The position numbers were made by a program, and so were the translations under genes. A model generated the notes under the pieces. That model was not told the origin of the DNA and made no database searches. It saw nothing but the letters and a program-made list of their open reading frames with translations. Positions 24,201 through 31,382 of a DNA stretch of 64,000 nucleotides are shown in pieces. The DNA comes from Strigamia acuminata (taxonomy: Eukaryota; Arthropoda; Chilopoda; Geophilomorpha; Linotaeniidae). Location: NCBI GenBank assembly GCA_949358305.1, contig OX442314.1, positions 28,939,118 to 29,003,117 of the forward strand, written 5' to 3'. The stretch's first letter is position 1, and the number at the start of each line of letters is the position of its first letter.

Positions 24201-26852
24201 TCTTCTCTCGCGTTGCTCCCTTTCTTCCTCTTCCTTCCAGAGTTCTCGCCGCTCTGCGCTCAGCCTTCGTTGGCGACTAGTCGCTTCTTGTCTGGCTTCC
24301 TCGCGGGCCTTCTCTCTGGATTCGTGAAGTGTTCGGTTGGGGTCTGGCGCGAAACCTCCGGTGTCACTGGGCGTTACCTGGGGCATGGGCGTCTCCGCTG
24401 CTGGTCTTGCGACCGGCGTCGGGGCTTGTGCCGCACAGATAGCGTCAGTGAGTAGGGTAATCGATTCCCAGACTGACGTTCCTACTGGAATGTCTATCAT
24501 CGCTTTTAGCTGGGCAGCTTGCTGCGTCAACCGAATTAGGTGAGATACTTCGAAGGAAACAACTGCAGGACTCGCCGTAACTCGGGGGGTTATCGGGGTC
24601 CCGCCGTCGTTTTTCCGTGGGGTTTGTTTTACGGACGTCTGAGCCGTTGGTGGCGATGGGTCTGTGCCGATCGTGACCGTTATTTTCGGAGCTTCATTCG
24701 TCTCCTCGGTCATCAATATCGATACTCGTCCTGGCGATACGTCGCGAATTTCTTCTCGATTTTCTATGGCTTCCGGATCGGTATCTTCGAAGGGTTGCAT
24801 ATTCAAGGGAACCCGCTCTCGCTCTGGCCCGTCTAGGGCCGCGAGCGATGCAGCTTGCTCCTCTTTCTGCGCCTTCGCTCTCCTTTTATTCGCTCGGGCT
24901 TTCGCCTTTGCGGACATTTCAGGGACGGGACCATCCGATCTCAGGTGGTAGTCGGAGGTCCTTTTTCCCTTCTCGGGCATTCTCTGCTCGGTTTCAGACG
25001 TGGATTGCTCGTCTTTGTCTGACATTTTCTTTCGGTAATTCTACGATTTGGGTTATCTTATTGAGAGATCACAAGTTCAGATTTGAGATTTATTTCTAAA
25101 TCCCGGCCAGGCCCCCACGTGTCGCGTCCTACTTGGTATAGGTTTAAATAGCGCTAACGTGTAATACTTTACCTGTGATCAATTATGTAAATACCCAAAT
25201 GAATACCAAATGTATGTAAATAAACAGGTAATTTATTCACCAGGCTTTATGCCTTTAAAATACACTCAGTAATAATTCTAGAGTCGACGTGGTCAGCGTC
25301 GAACAAAGGATTTCTCAAGATGGCGTCGTCGATTCCGCGTGGTCGGCGGAACAAAGGCGGCGTCTCGAGTTGTCGTTAATTCGTCACGGATTCGTCTTCA
25401 CGGACGCGGTGGAATGCTCTTTCGAGTCTTCTATCCGTGCCTGTTGTCTAGGGTTTGTTTAGCGTCGCAGAGGCCTCGTCTAGGAACTTTGGGGTTCCCT
25501 ACAAAGCACTCGGACACTTACTTCGGCGAATAATCGTCTGGGCGATTATTCTGGGTGATTTCACAAGGGCTATTCTCGTGCTTTCGCAGGAATAGCTCGC
25601 AAGTGACTTCGTGAGAGTTACAGTTTGCACTTTACTCAGCGATCCTCGATCAATCCTAACTTGTAGTTGAAGTTGGCCTGACGGTGAGGTAGTTGCTGTG
25701 TTCTTGGTGTCGTTTGTGTAAGTTCTGTCTTTAGGCGGGAAACACAGCCTTTTATGCAGTGGGGTGAAGGGCCGGCGATCAACCAATGGGGGCTGACCAC
25801 CAGCCGCTTCCTCCCCGTCGGGGCACACACCTGCCATGGGGAGGTGGAGCCAACTCGGGGGGGAACGACTCTTTAATCATAGTGACTCATAGGACAAGTA
25901 TCCGCCCTGGGGGGACACTTATCCAACTGGGTCACCACAGATTGAATAGCAATTATACGATTGCAGATGAGAAAATGGAGTACAAAGGTCCATTCACATT
26001 TCTTAGTTTGGGCTGGAACACCGTTGAGGCTCCCTATGATGTACCAAGTCTCTTAGTAACGTTGAACGATGAAAACATAAAACAGAAAATGAAATATAAA
26101 ATGTCACATTTACCTTGCAGTTCTCTCTCCACGGTGATGCATTCCGGCATGTCTATGACGGCCTTGTAGTAGCTGAAGAAGCCAAAGTCAATTTTCAAAC
26201 AGAATTCCGAATATTTGAAAAAGAGGTGCAGTAACACAATTTTAAAAAAGAAATTAACGCTTTTCAATACGAATCCAAATTTTAGTTTAAGAATTTGAAT
26301 TTACCTCGCAATCCCTGTGCACCGGCAGAAGAAGTTACAACCTGCATAACTAATTGCTTGGACAAATTACTAGAAAAGGAGTTAACTTGTAGGTAAGATT
26401 CCAATGCATGTAGGTTAGAACTGTTTCATCCGGATGTGTATACGAAATCTTTCACTTTCTTTGTCAGATTACCATTTTTCAATGCCACACTACCACGCTG
26501 CACCAGTTTTAATGAAACTGAGAAAGCATTTTTGACTGGTTGGAAAGCAGCAATCGAAATGGTCGAAAATGTTAAACCTTGTCAGTGTAAACGTAAATGT
26601 AACGAGTTCAAATACACAGTGTATAAGGAAACGCAGGAAAAAGATGATAAATCAAACAGAACAGAGTTGTTTTTCCGTTTTTCAGCGGAAACACACGAAA
26701 CGATTACAGAGCGCCAACTGTTTTCGGTTTCAGCTTTGTTCAGTGACATTGGTGGAACCCTCGGTTTATACCTTGGCATAAGTATTTTCACAATTGCTGA
26801 TCTCATTAGCTTTCTTGCCCGACTTTCAATTTCCAAGTTTAAACGTTTCTAA
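12242..26852 (+). CDS. DEG/ENaC family cation channel, copy 3 (best intact copy; element 1 in intron 2)
   Basis: Exons are 12242-12659, 12746-12902, 25967-26055, 26121-26225, 26286-26392 and 26468-26852. They sum to 1,261 nt and read as one open frame of about 419 residues. It encodes TM1 (FFKLVWFLLVVACFTAC), the FPSVTLCN segment, GNCMVFN, a CECYC cluster, the RNPCAPAEE region, CQCKRKC, and TM2 with GGTLGLYLGIS. These are hallmarks of DEG/ENaC subunits, which are plasma-membrane Na+ channels gated by ligand, acid or force. The pre-TM1 motif is YT instead of HG. Intron 2 uses an apparent GC donor (ACAG|GCTAGT) and is about 13 kb because element 1 lies in it in antisense. The ATG is not resolved: exon 1 starts at a CAG acceptor and its frame is open further upstream. 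Ligand and tissue cannot be read from the sequence. Confidence 0.8.
13070..13889 (-). repeat. 3' LTR of element 1
   Basis: This is the 820-bp direct repeat partner of 25120-25939. On the minus strand it has a TATA-like CATAAAAGG (plus positions about 13,699-13,707) and an AATAAA (13,182-13,187) in the order expected for U3-R. Confidence 0.9.
13890..13903 (-). promoter_or_regulatory. Polypurine tract of element 1
   Basis: The minus strand reads TGGAGGAGGGACG directly before the 3' LTR, the usual position of the plus-strand primer in reverse transcription. Confidence 0.6.
13937..17401 (-). CDS. Element 1 third gene, two exons, unknown function
   Basis: I propose two exons: 17401-17285 (39 codons from ATG, ending CAG|GTAAAA) and 16723-13937 (acceptor TTATTCAG). 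Both boundaries are phase 0, giving about 967 residues. The frame at 13937-16684 alone starts at a GTG, but it is open back to the acceptor. The protein has an N-terminal FRGALP block, serine/arginine-rich stretches, a basic patch (RRNRKRKVRQKTR), a conserved middle region, a proline-rich linker and a C-terminal block ending near NERQNPADLTT. The third gene of element 2 (28398-31040) has the same layout and matches these blocks. I see no signal peptide, transmembrane segment or glycoprotein-like cysteine pattern, so it is not a recognisable envelope. Function is unknown; the splice sites are inferred from sequence. Confidence 0.65.
17782..21813 (-). CDS. pol: Element 1 Pol polyprotein (PR, RT, RNase H, integrase)
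   Basis: The frame gives 1,343 residues from a non-ATG codon at 21813, but it is open upstream across the gag stop (21885-21887). It lies in the -1 frame relative to gag, so a Gag-Pol frameshift is likely; I found no canonical slippery heptamer. Domains in order are aspartic protease (DSGAD, 83-87), RT (about 285-470, YLDD at 428-431), RNase H (TDAS near 577), an integrase zinc-binding segment (HGHPLASH with HCPRCQAC, about 879-922), the integrase core with D947, D1006 and E1041, and a GPY-like C-terminal module. The polyprotein cuts itself, copies RNA into DNA and integrates it. The domain order PR-RT-RH-IN defines Ty3/gypsy. All catalytic residues I looked for are present. Confidence 0.95.
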   Translation of the reverse strand: MAEAQIKDRIQIVPKKEEKVTLTSMQVRTKPEVDMDWTDLPFNLEVEPQTLRVFHCNVTKAHCETLCMLPVEIENQKLFGLLDSGADRSFISEDIVKDLDIEKKVAQVNANVELLTANGYVKPRGVVRIMIDWKGGNLSHPFIVLPSHDKVFLLGMDIMAKLKIQPNPITRSWNWISPEGERPVPVVPQKLLDEAKDKEEYGRGLRKFVQDYDFAAFTLELQRSNVVDTLVEEAALRVNEASLLRRVLRKHERILTKTPGRTTEATHEIVLTTDKPIRVPYKGMNPQKRDIVTQMCQDMLDKGIVTQALGEYAMRIVLVMRPGSEPRLCIDYRPLNAITVIDPIQMPSIDSILRELSPFKWVTTMDLSKGYWQVELKPEDKLKTAFYSPIGRLMFNVMPFGLVNAPSTFQKLIESVLGDMLHDFVWAYLDDIIITSDTFEEHIDHIDRVVSRLAKAGLHIHPGKSKFCRKELAFLGYRIGVEGIAIDPEKVKAINGFPAPEDIKGVQRFMGMVNFFGRLLSGLAEVAAPITDLLRTDKEFEWTVQCEAAFSTIKQMLADVEKMPLPDLNRPFVLHTDASKIGLGAALLQTHVYNGISQEVPCMFISRKIQGAEKNYTATELECLAVIWAVRKFRDYLEYTNFEVQTDHQALSWLMKLKEPSGRLARWQLELMACDITITYRPGKYNHVADALSRAPASDPQGPDDDGEDDTHLLYCPTPRRIWRLRKANELPVMEPEDRTFCGFWTRTYQPAGTSDSTSAIQPPPPGETHKTLLRAFTAKIEEKTQYAPPTRREFVEHQAADTKCQIITQYLLNGEFPEGMTNPHRRKQFVKEATSYLIDDELLVKYHPTFQDDLSGAGNSVKVVVPASLHNRLLWLMHGHPLASHSGIARTLYRVKQLFFWPGARQKITKFIRHCPRCQACRPRDKVARNAMSLGPYAPFDCLSIDLMGPKPTTGNKNMYILVIMDVATRWPELYALAKPSAENIVECLYDVAMRFGFPRKLISDNGPQFRSRIYKDFCRKFKMDASNTSTYNPQTNPVERLNKDIKYALTVFTDIHNRWDEYLREIAFSIRSTVSRTREFSPAYLNFARELRMPWDPRVAEAVNVLDPSSPHEYVCRLEQTISDTYQHMMAHIFNMRERIADKEGDLAFANFKVNDLVWKEAHTLSNAARGIAAGLADKRDGPYVIVAEHGGNAYQLRRLEDNKNFQSIHGRDLRPYLPEFPQEIWLEGQTHSGQGGTVVDTFQKTNEAENIAEDEDEFFDAESPADEAPAQPEQAISEREEAEECTSEMENKKINNEKNANTSEMNEQVESRSTSTSKINLRPRRSNNPFIRDGKVVGKN
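21885..25025 (-). CDS. gag: Element 1 Gag (1,046 aa, long charged N-terminal half)
   Basis: The frame begins at ATG 25025, about 95 bp inside the 5' LTR. The first 600 or so residues are highly charged. A Glu/Arg/Lys-rich stretch at about 235-420 looks like a long helix or coiled coil, followed by a low-complexity Ser/Arg/Asp/Gly region. A capsid-like retrotransposon Gag domain follows at about 660-810 (with SAREWYQGL and LRGLRQAPGETLADY). A single CCHC zinc knuckle, CYSCGEYGHYSDKC, is at 998-1011. Gag should assemble the particle and bind RNA. At about 1,000 aa it is far longer than the 300-500 aa usual for gypsy Gags. The Gag of element 2 has the same plan and nearly the same length. Confidence 0.9.
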   Translation of the reverse strand: MSDKDEQSTSETEQRMPEKGKRTSDYHLRSDGPVPEMSAKAKARANKRRAKAQKEEQAASLAALDGPERERVPLNMQPFEDTDPEAIENREEIRDVSPGRVSILMTEETNEAPKITVTIGTDPSPPTAQTSVKQTPRKNDGGTPITPRVTASPAVVSFEVSHLIRLTQQAAQLKAMIDIPVGTSVWESITLLTDAICAAQAPTPVARPAAETPMPQVTPSDTGGFAPDPNRTLHESREKAREEARQEATSRQRRLSAERRELWKEEEEREQRERRTTERTEKLVQKMREEREAKIRKEWNATVEGRHREAQEYEDQFQALIAQRKTEKLQMLRKEAILQHQKWEEQHRERLREEEARKEKEQFLKEKEEWDRVRWTEEYKAKKQAIIDEQKRWEAENWEKETEKFQKEYAQDVSDRKKNEENLKRKPEPPSGSDTDTGEGATKPAKTAKRGKSQKRDESVPKTKDRHPSKRSETGAAIDALLEKKNANKNRERPESEENRWHSFYENNDGGEPPPSGGSKQKKAGGETPPRGPRFHPQGDPSEPSDSSDDDHPSRPSTGRSQEDSDGHRSNRPNASDRSSRSSNPRSEEGNFQDSSGRHYTMSELGRALLNSFRREGIDLGHPGDEHNRAGERVKRKYGVRNEPSSEATGNIRWQHYIQTRFDGSWKAGDRFLDEVMRIKKATKATVADMLTHGLVELTTGSAREWYQGLKNPTWDDFLVRFDLRYGETPDEISNKLRGLRQAPGETLADYDARAKLLFARAPYEINPAGFTMIFYGGLSAHSQRILLDMRAPRTGDYQDVSNYLLTNTLEIEQRYYATLPPEEADAHEKRLQTSAERHKTSEKLMRPSEYLSGIMSLTEASFGRMLTPKAGSILPANPIAAPKKAPAATAMQVTSTDSTQMEKVEETTPLATAKEEEPASSDEEALNEHLENLSTGCDDQGPYLHHAHRALAITQFRAHVQATKARGALGGKRRFPTPFVPKKPGFTPTGDKSNIKCYSCGEYGHYSDKCEKTVKEKDIMQTMMKMMMELRTDLAKNFQAQASPK
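25100..25117 (-). promoter_or_regulatory. tRNA primer binding site of element 1
   Basis: Two bases inside the 5' LTR the minus strand reads TGGGGGCCTGGCCGGGAT. This starts with TGG, as required to pair with a tRNA 3' CCA, and closely resembles the site of element 2. I could not name the tRNA. Confidence 0.6.
25120..25939 (-). repeat. 5' LTR of element 1
   Basis: This is the 820-bp partner of 13070-13889. It drives the element in the direction opposite to the channel gene, and it ends at the GATT target duplication 23 bp before exon 3 of copy 3. Confidence 0.9.
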
Positions 26853-27386
26853 AATGATTAATACCGCTTAGGTTAAGCTTTCAGTAAGCCACATGACATC
26901 TAGATCAATCTTAGCACTATCATTTAATATTCTCAAATTGTATCTCTTTGTCCGTATGTTTCTGCACAATACAATGTAGGAAATAAAGTAAATGAAATAA
27001 ATGAATTAACTGACTCATCATTGAATGCGCCTAACATAAATAAAATATTAATTTTTCTAACGCGCAGTTATGCGCCTGGTCCTGAGTATCCAGGTCCTGT
27101 TGATCAGGATTTTTATAATTCCTGTGTCCATGTCATCTCATTGGAGATGGACGACCATTCATGATTGTGATGTTTAAATCTGTGTCTTTTATTCAAGAGT
27201 TCACTAGATGGCACTGTCAATCAAATATCACAATACAGTCTGTCAAAATAATTACGTTTAGTTAATTAGGAGTGGTCTTGAGAAGTATAACAGTTTCTAT
27301 CTAACTTTAATCAGGATCGATACCGAATCGACGTCGTCCGACTTATCTCGACTCACAATCATTTTTGCAAAGAAATGATTAAATAT
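26853..27386 (+). repeat. 3' flank of unit 3, unit junction and start of 5' block of unit 4
   Basis: A shortened 3' flank is followed at 27,071-27,210 by the junction sequence also seen at 10,506-10,690, then by the first part of the unit 5' block. The block breaks off at 27,386 where element 2 is inserted and resumes at 39,727. Confidence 0.55.
26982..26987 (+). promoter_or_regulatory. Candidate poly(A) signal of copy 3
   Basis: AATAAA lies about 130 bp after the copy 3 stop. The same GTAGGAAATAAAG context occurs further downstream in units 1 and 2 (near 4,480 and 10,428). Confidence 0.45.
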
Positions 27387-28345
27387 TGCTGCGATCCGGG
27401 TTTTTATCCACTTAATTTCTAATAAATTAAGCAGAAACCGCAGGTGAATGCTTTACAAGACTTATATCGCGGCCGAAACTTGTCTAGGGTTAAGTTTACG
27501 GAAATAGGAATAAAAAGACAGTTTATTATGGTAATAAAAATCACACAAATGTTTTATTCGATAAATTACAATATATACTAATTATGATTGTGAATATCAC
27601 AGAATAAAATGAGCGGGAAACAATGAAACAAAGGAAGGGCTTGCAACGACTGTTGCAAGCTACAAAGCGTCAGAAATGGCGCTTAAACAACTTGAAGTTG
27701 TTAGGCGAAGGCAAATTGTCTTCGTTCTACGAACTCACGAACGATGGTCGAAGACGATGGTTCTCGTGGGCTCCTTCTACGGCTCGTGCGACGGCTCGGC
27801 GGCGGTGGTTGACGGCTGTAGGCGTCCGGCTTTCGTACGATGGCGGTGGCTGTCGTTCGCGCAACAGCGACGGCGATGGTTCACGATCGTCGGGAATCTT
27901 CTCTTCTCGATTGCTGGAATTAGCGACGGCTAATTCAAGCAGGATTGCTGGCTTTGTGCGTTTGATACACAAAGATAGCAGGTGAAACTGAGTTACAACG
28001 GTCCTCTATCAATACTTTTCTTTCAGGAGCAAAAGCAGTGATGTTGAGGTTGTTGTTGTATTTTTCAGAGTCTCGATTTGAGCCAAGACGCGAGCCCAGC
28101 ACGCTTCAATATTGCGCAGAAAACCTGCGCACTTAGCTCAAATGGGTGCAACTAGTGGTTATTACACCATATTGCACCATAACGGCTAATAACCGTTTTC
28201 ACCCCGGACAACCTGGGGTGATATGTGCCTAGAGAGGATTTCTCCCCTCGGTCACATGATCTGACTTGGCGTGTGCCACAGTCAAATTAATTAGAAGATA
28301 ATTAATTTAATCTTCTAAGTTGGTGAATATTTTGAGATCACCACA
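27387..28345 (-). repeat. 3' LTR of element 2
   Basis: This 959-bp repeat is identical in my reading to 38768-39726. It ends ACCACA like the LTRs of element 1. The open frames inside it occur in both LTRs and show no protein signature. Confidence 0.9.
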
Positions 28346-28358
28346 CATCCCCCCATTT
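28346..28358 (-). promoter_or_regulatory. Polypurine tract of element 2
   Basis: The minus strand reads AAATGGGGGGATG directly before the 3' LTR. Confidence 0.6.
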
Positions 28359-28397
28359 AAGACGAATCTTACATGGAGAGAAAATGAACGAACCAAT

Positions 28398-31040
28398 TTA
28401 TGATTCGTCCATGGTCTGAGTTCGCTCAGGCGTCAACGGGCGCATCATATCCGTGGTGTCGTCCCTCGGGTTGGACCGCTCGTTAACCGTACACAGGTCG
28501 CGACCTGCGTTTGGTCCGGAGACCATTCCAGGGTTGACATGAAGCCAAACCTGGATGATTCTTGCCGAGTTCGCTCGGTTGAAGAATCCTAGCGCCGCGA
28601 ACTCGATTGGATCCTCTGGCGCTAATCGTGCTCTCAGGAGTCGATCATGGAGCACCGATGGTGGGCTTAACACCCGGATGTGGTCCTCGAGCCACATAAA
28701 CACCTGCCTCGACAACTTGTGGTTGTTGCTAAGCAGTGTTCGCGTATCCGGCGTCAAATAGAAGTGCGGATACAGGCGCATTAGGGTCTTGAAAGCCGAC
28801 TCTTTTTTCAGCGGCTTGACCTTCGTCTCCGGCTTGGCTGGCGGCGGCGGCGGCGGACGTGAGTCTTCCGTCGTGGCATCGTCAAACTGGCACTGCGGGC
28901 CCAAGAAAACCAACGCGGGTGCGGAGGTTGACGAGGGTGTGACGCCTCGTCCCGGTGCTCGACCCACACCGGGGAGCTGACGGGTTTCGACTACCCGTTG
29001 AACTCCGGCTGGAGTTTGAGAACTTCCGGCGTTCTCTGGCCAAAATGAACATCCAGCGCCCTCTTGGGCCGACTGGAAAACAGCCAGTGACGCAGCTGCT
29101 GTGGCGCTTGTAACTGGAAGCGGTGGTCTTCCGGTCATTCGCGCCGTGGCCTTCGCAAAGGACCACTCGGTTCGCAACCGAACGGCGGCCTCTTCTTCGG
29201 TCTCACCGTTTGCTACGACTTGCTTTATTAGCTCGGCTAAGATCGTAGGCGGGTCGAGCCTGAGGTGGTACCACAGCTCGACTTTCTTCTCCGACAGGCC
29301 CATCGGCGCGGTCCAAAGGTACGTTATGGCCGCTAACGCCTGTCCTGGCGAAGGAAGAACACCAGGGTACAACACCCTAGTCATCCCCGGAATTAGCTGA
29401 CGCTGAAAATCCATCAGACGGGGATCATCAATGGTATTGATGTCGGAGACTTCTAGCCTTTCAGCTAGTCTCTGCCAGTCCTTCTGCGACTCGGCGATCT
29501 GGGCGCTTTGGTATGCGTCCAGCTTCTGGAGCACTTCCTGCTGTGCTCTAATGGGTTGCTGCTCGTAGCAGGTCCATTGTGGGCCGAATGACTCACTAAA
29601 AAATGGCCGGAGTTGCAGGTTGCTAACTCCAGCCGGCAAGCGGGAAACATATCCTTGTTCGGGCAAGCGGCTAGCATGTCCAGGTACTGGCACGCTACAG
29701 TCGGGAGAAATATCACCGACAACACGTCTCATGGCGTATGGAGTAGCCGAGTTGTCCACTTTGAACGTGGAGGCGGTTCGGCTACTTCGGGCGGACTTAA
29801 TTGTGGAGTCCGATTCAAAACTCAGCGAAGACGACGAGCCAAACGACTCTGGTGTCCGTCCTCGTCGCGACTGCGGGCGTGATGGCTGCGCGTCAGTCGA
29901 ATATGGGCGTGATCGCTTCTGACGTTCCTCTCGATCGCGGCTTGATTCGCGGAACATCGGTCGGACTGGAACCGGCGGAGGGAGTTGCCCCACCCTCAAA
30001 TCCTCGTCTTGCGGCGGAGGATTGATGGCCGCTGGGGCCGGAATTTCATCTTCTTGATAAAAAGGGAGAGCGCAACGCGCTTGCTCCTCTGCCTCGTGTT
30101 CTCGAGCCAGTTGTCGATTTTCGTCGACGCGAAGCTGCACCGCGGCAGCTCGGAGTGCTTTGGACGGGAAAAATCCCGGAAAATCGTTAAAACACCCGGC
30201 GAGCGCCAACTGGTGGAGCTCGGTTTGTGTGACGGGAAGTTGTGGGTTCCCGTCACGAACGGATTTGCGATACCGTTTAACGACTTCGCGTTGTGTCGTC
30301 TTGAGGTTCTTCCTCAATTGGGTTAGAGCACCGTAATTAATTCCGGTACTCTTTAGCGCTCTTCTGCGCTCGTGACGCTCTCGTGGCGTCACTGGCCACT
30401 GGTTGTGCAGCAACTCTGCTGCAAGCGGTCCTGGGGGGCTCTCGTCGAGCGTCCACTCGATTTCGTCGACACCGTCCACGTGAAGGCGCTCGATGAATCT
30501 TCCTTTTGCACCAAATCCTTGCAGCGCTGATCTGCTGAAGTCGTGGCGCAACTTCCACCAGGTATTGTTTGCCGTCTTCAGTCTTCTGATTTTTTCGGGC
30601 AATGCCGCTCGAAAAATCAGCGGGTGCTGAGTCGGCACGTGATCGGGAAGCGCGAATGGCGTTTCTCGATCCCTCTCGATCTGTATTCGAAGAAAAATAA
30701 ATAAATTAGTTTATTTAAAAATAAACAAATAATTTCTTATTTGAAATATTTTTTAAGCTTAGCGCTTGTGGCTGTGAGTCACTAAGGGATGTTGGTTGTC
30801 ATGGCAACTCCCTTCGCACATGCTTGAAGCACGTGACTTTTATAGCCGCCATTTTTATTTTTTAGCGGCTTGTGTTTGAAGTCAGGAAAAGTGAAATTAC
30901 TCAATTTTTCTGACTTAAACACTTGGTAAAAATTTATTCTAATAATTTACCCGTTGTTGAAGCGTCAATTGAACGTCTTCATTTGCCCCTTCCATGGGCA
31001 TTTCTCCGTCCGCCTGGAGTTGGATCGCTTCCTCGTCCAT
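28398..31040 (-). CDS. Element 2 third gene, two exons, unknown function
   Basis: The proposed exons are 31040-30951 (30 codons from ATG, ending CGG|GTAAAT) and 30680-28398 (acceptor AATACAG). Both junctions are phase 0 and give about 790 residues. Exon 2 runs in frame through the GTG at 30638. The start ALPDHVPTQHPLIFRAALP aligns with ALPSTVSTANNIFRGALP of element 1. A middle block (PSPGQALAAITYLW against DSRQAMAAWTIVD) and the C-terminal block (QVWLHVNPG and CTVNERSNPRDDTTDM) also align. The linker is proline-rich and a serine-rich stretch precedes the middle block. No membrane segment is apparent. An AAG acceptor-like site 39 bp before the ATG could join a 5' leader. Similarity to element 1 is seen directly; the function is unknown. 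Confidence 0.65.
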
Positions 31041-31382
31041 TCTCTTTCGTTTTCCGGTAATTTCGGAAATTCTTTCGTCTTGAAAGAGAAATAATACATA
31101 AATCTTATGTTTTATCAAATTTTTCATACAGAAAAATTACTTACGATCAGGTTGTCGAACTATTCGGGTCGTAACGTAGGCGATGCGATGCATACACTCT
31201 CGAAACTTTTGAAAAAGTGACTAAGTTCGTTGATTGCAAACACGAACTTGGATTAGAGACGCTTTGTGACGTCACTAATTATAACGTATGATTAACGTTG
31301 TCATTCGAGTGGGTACTACGAATGACGTCACGAGATTGCTTTCTCGGATCTTTTGGGTAAACCCAAAAGGTGAAAGACAACA

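Larger units (their letters stand above)
13070..25939 (-). mobile_element. Element 1: complete Ty3/gypsy-type LTR retrotransposon with a third gene
   Basis: This 12.9-kb element is antisense to the channel genes. Its 820-bp LTRs (13070-13889 and 25120-25939) start TG and end CA, and I found one difference between them (13767 versus 25817). The 4-bp target duplication GATT is at 13066-13069 and 25940-25943. Gene order on the minus strand is LTR, PBS, gag, pol (PR-RT-RNaseH-IN), third gene, PPT, LTR. The empty site agrees with intron 2 of copy 1. Near-identical LTRs and long open frames indicate a recent insertion that may still be competent. Confidence 0.95.

Noticed and set aside
27623-27985. 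120-codon frame (also 39004-39366) and its antisense partner
   Set aside because: It lies wholly within the LTRs of element 2, so both copies are the same sequence, and no protein signature is seen.
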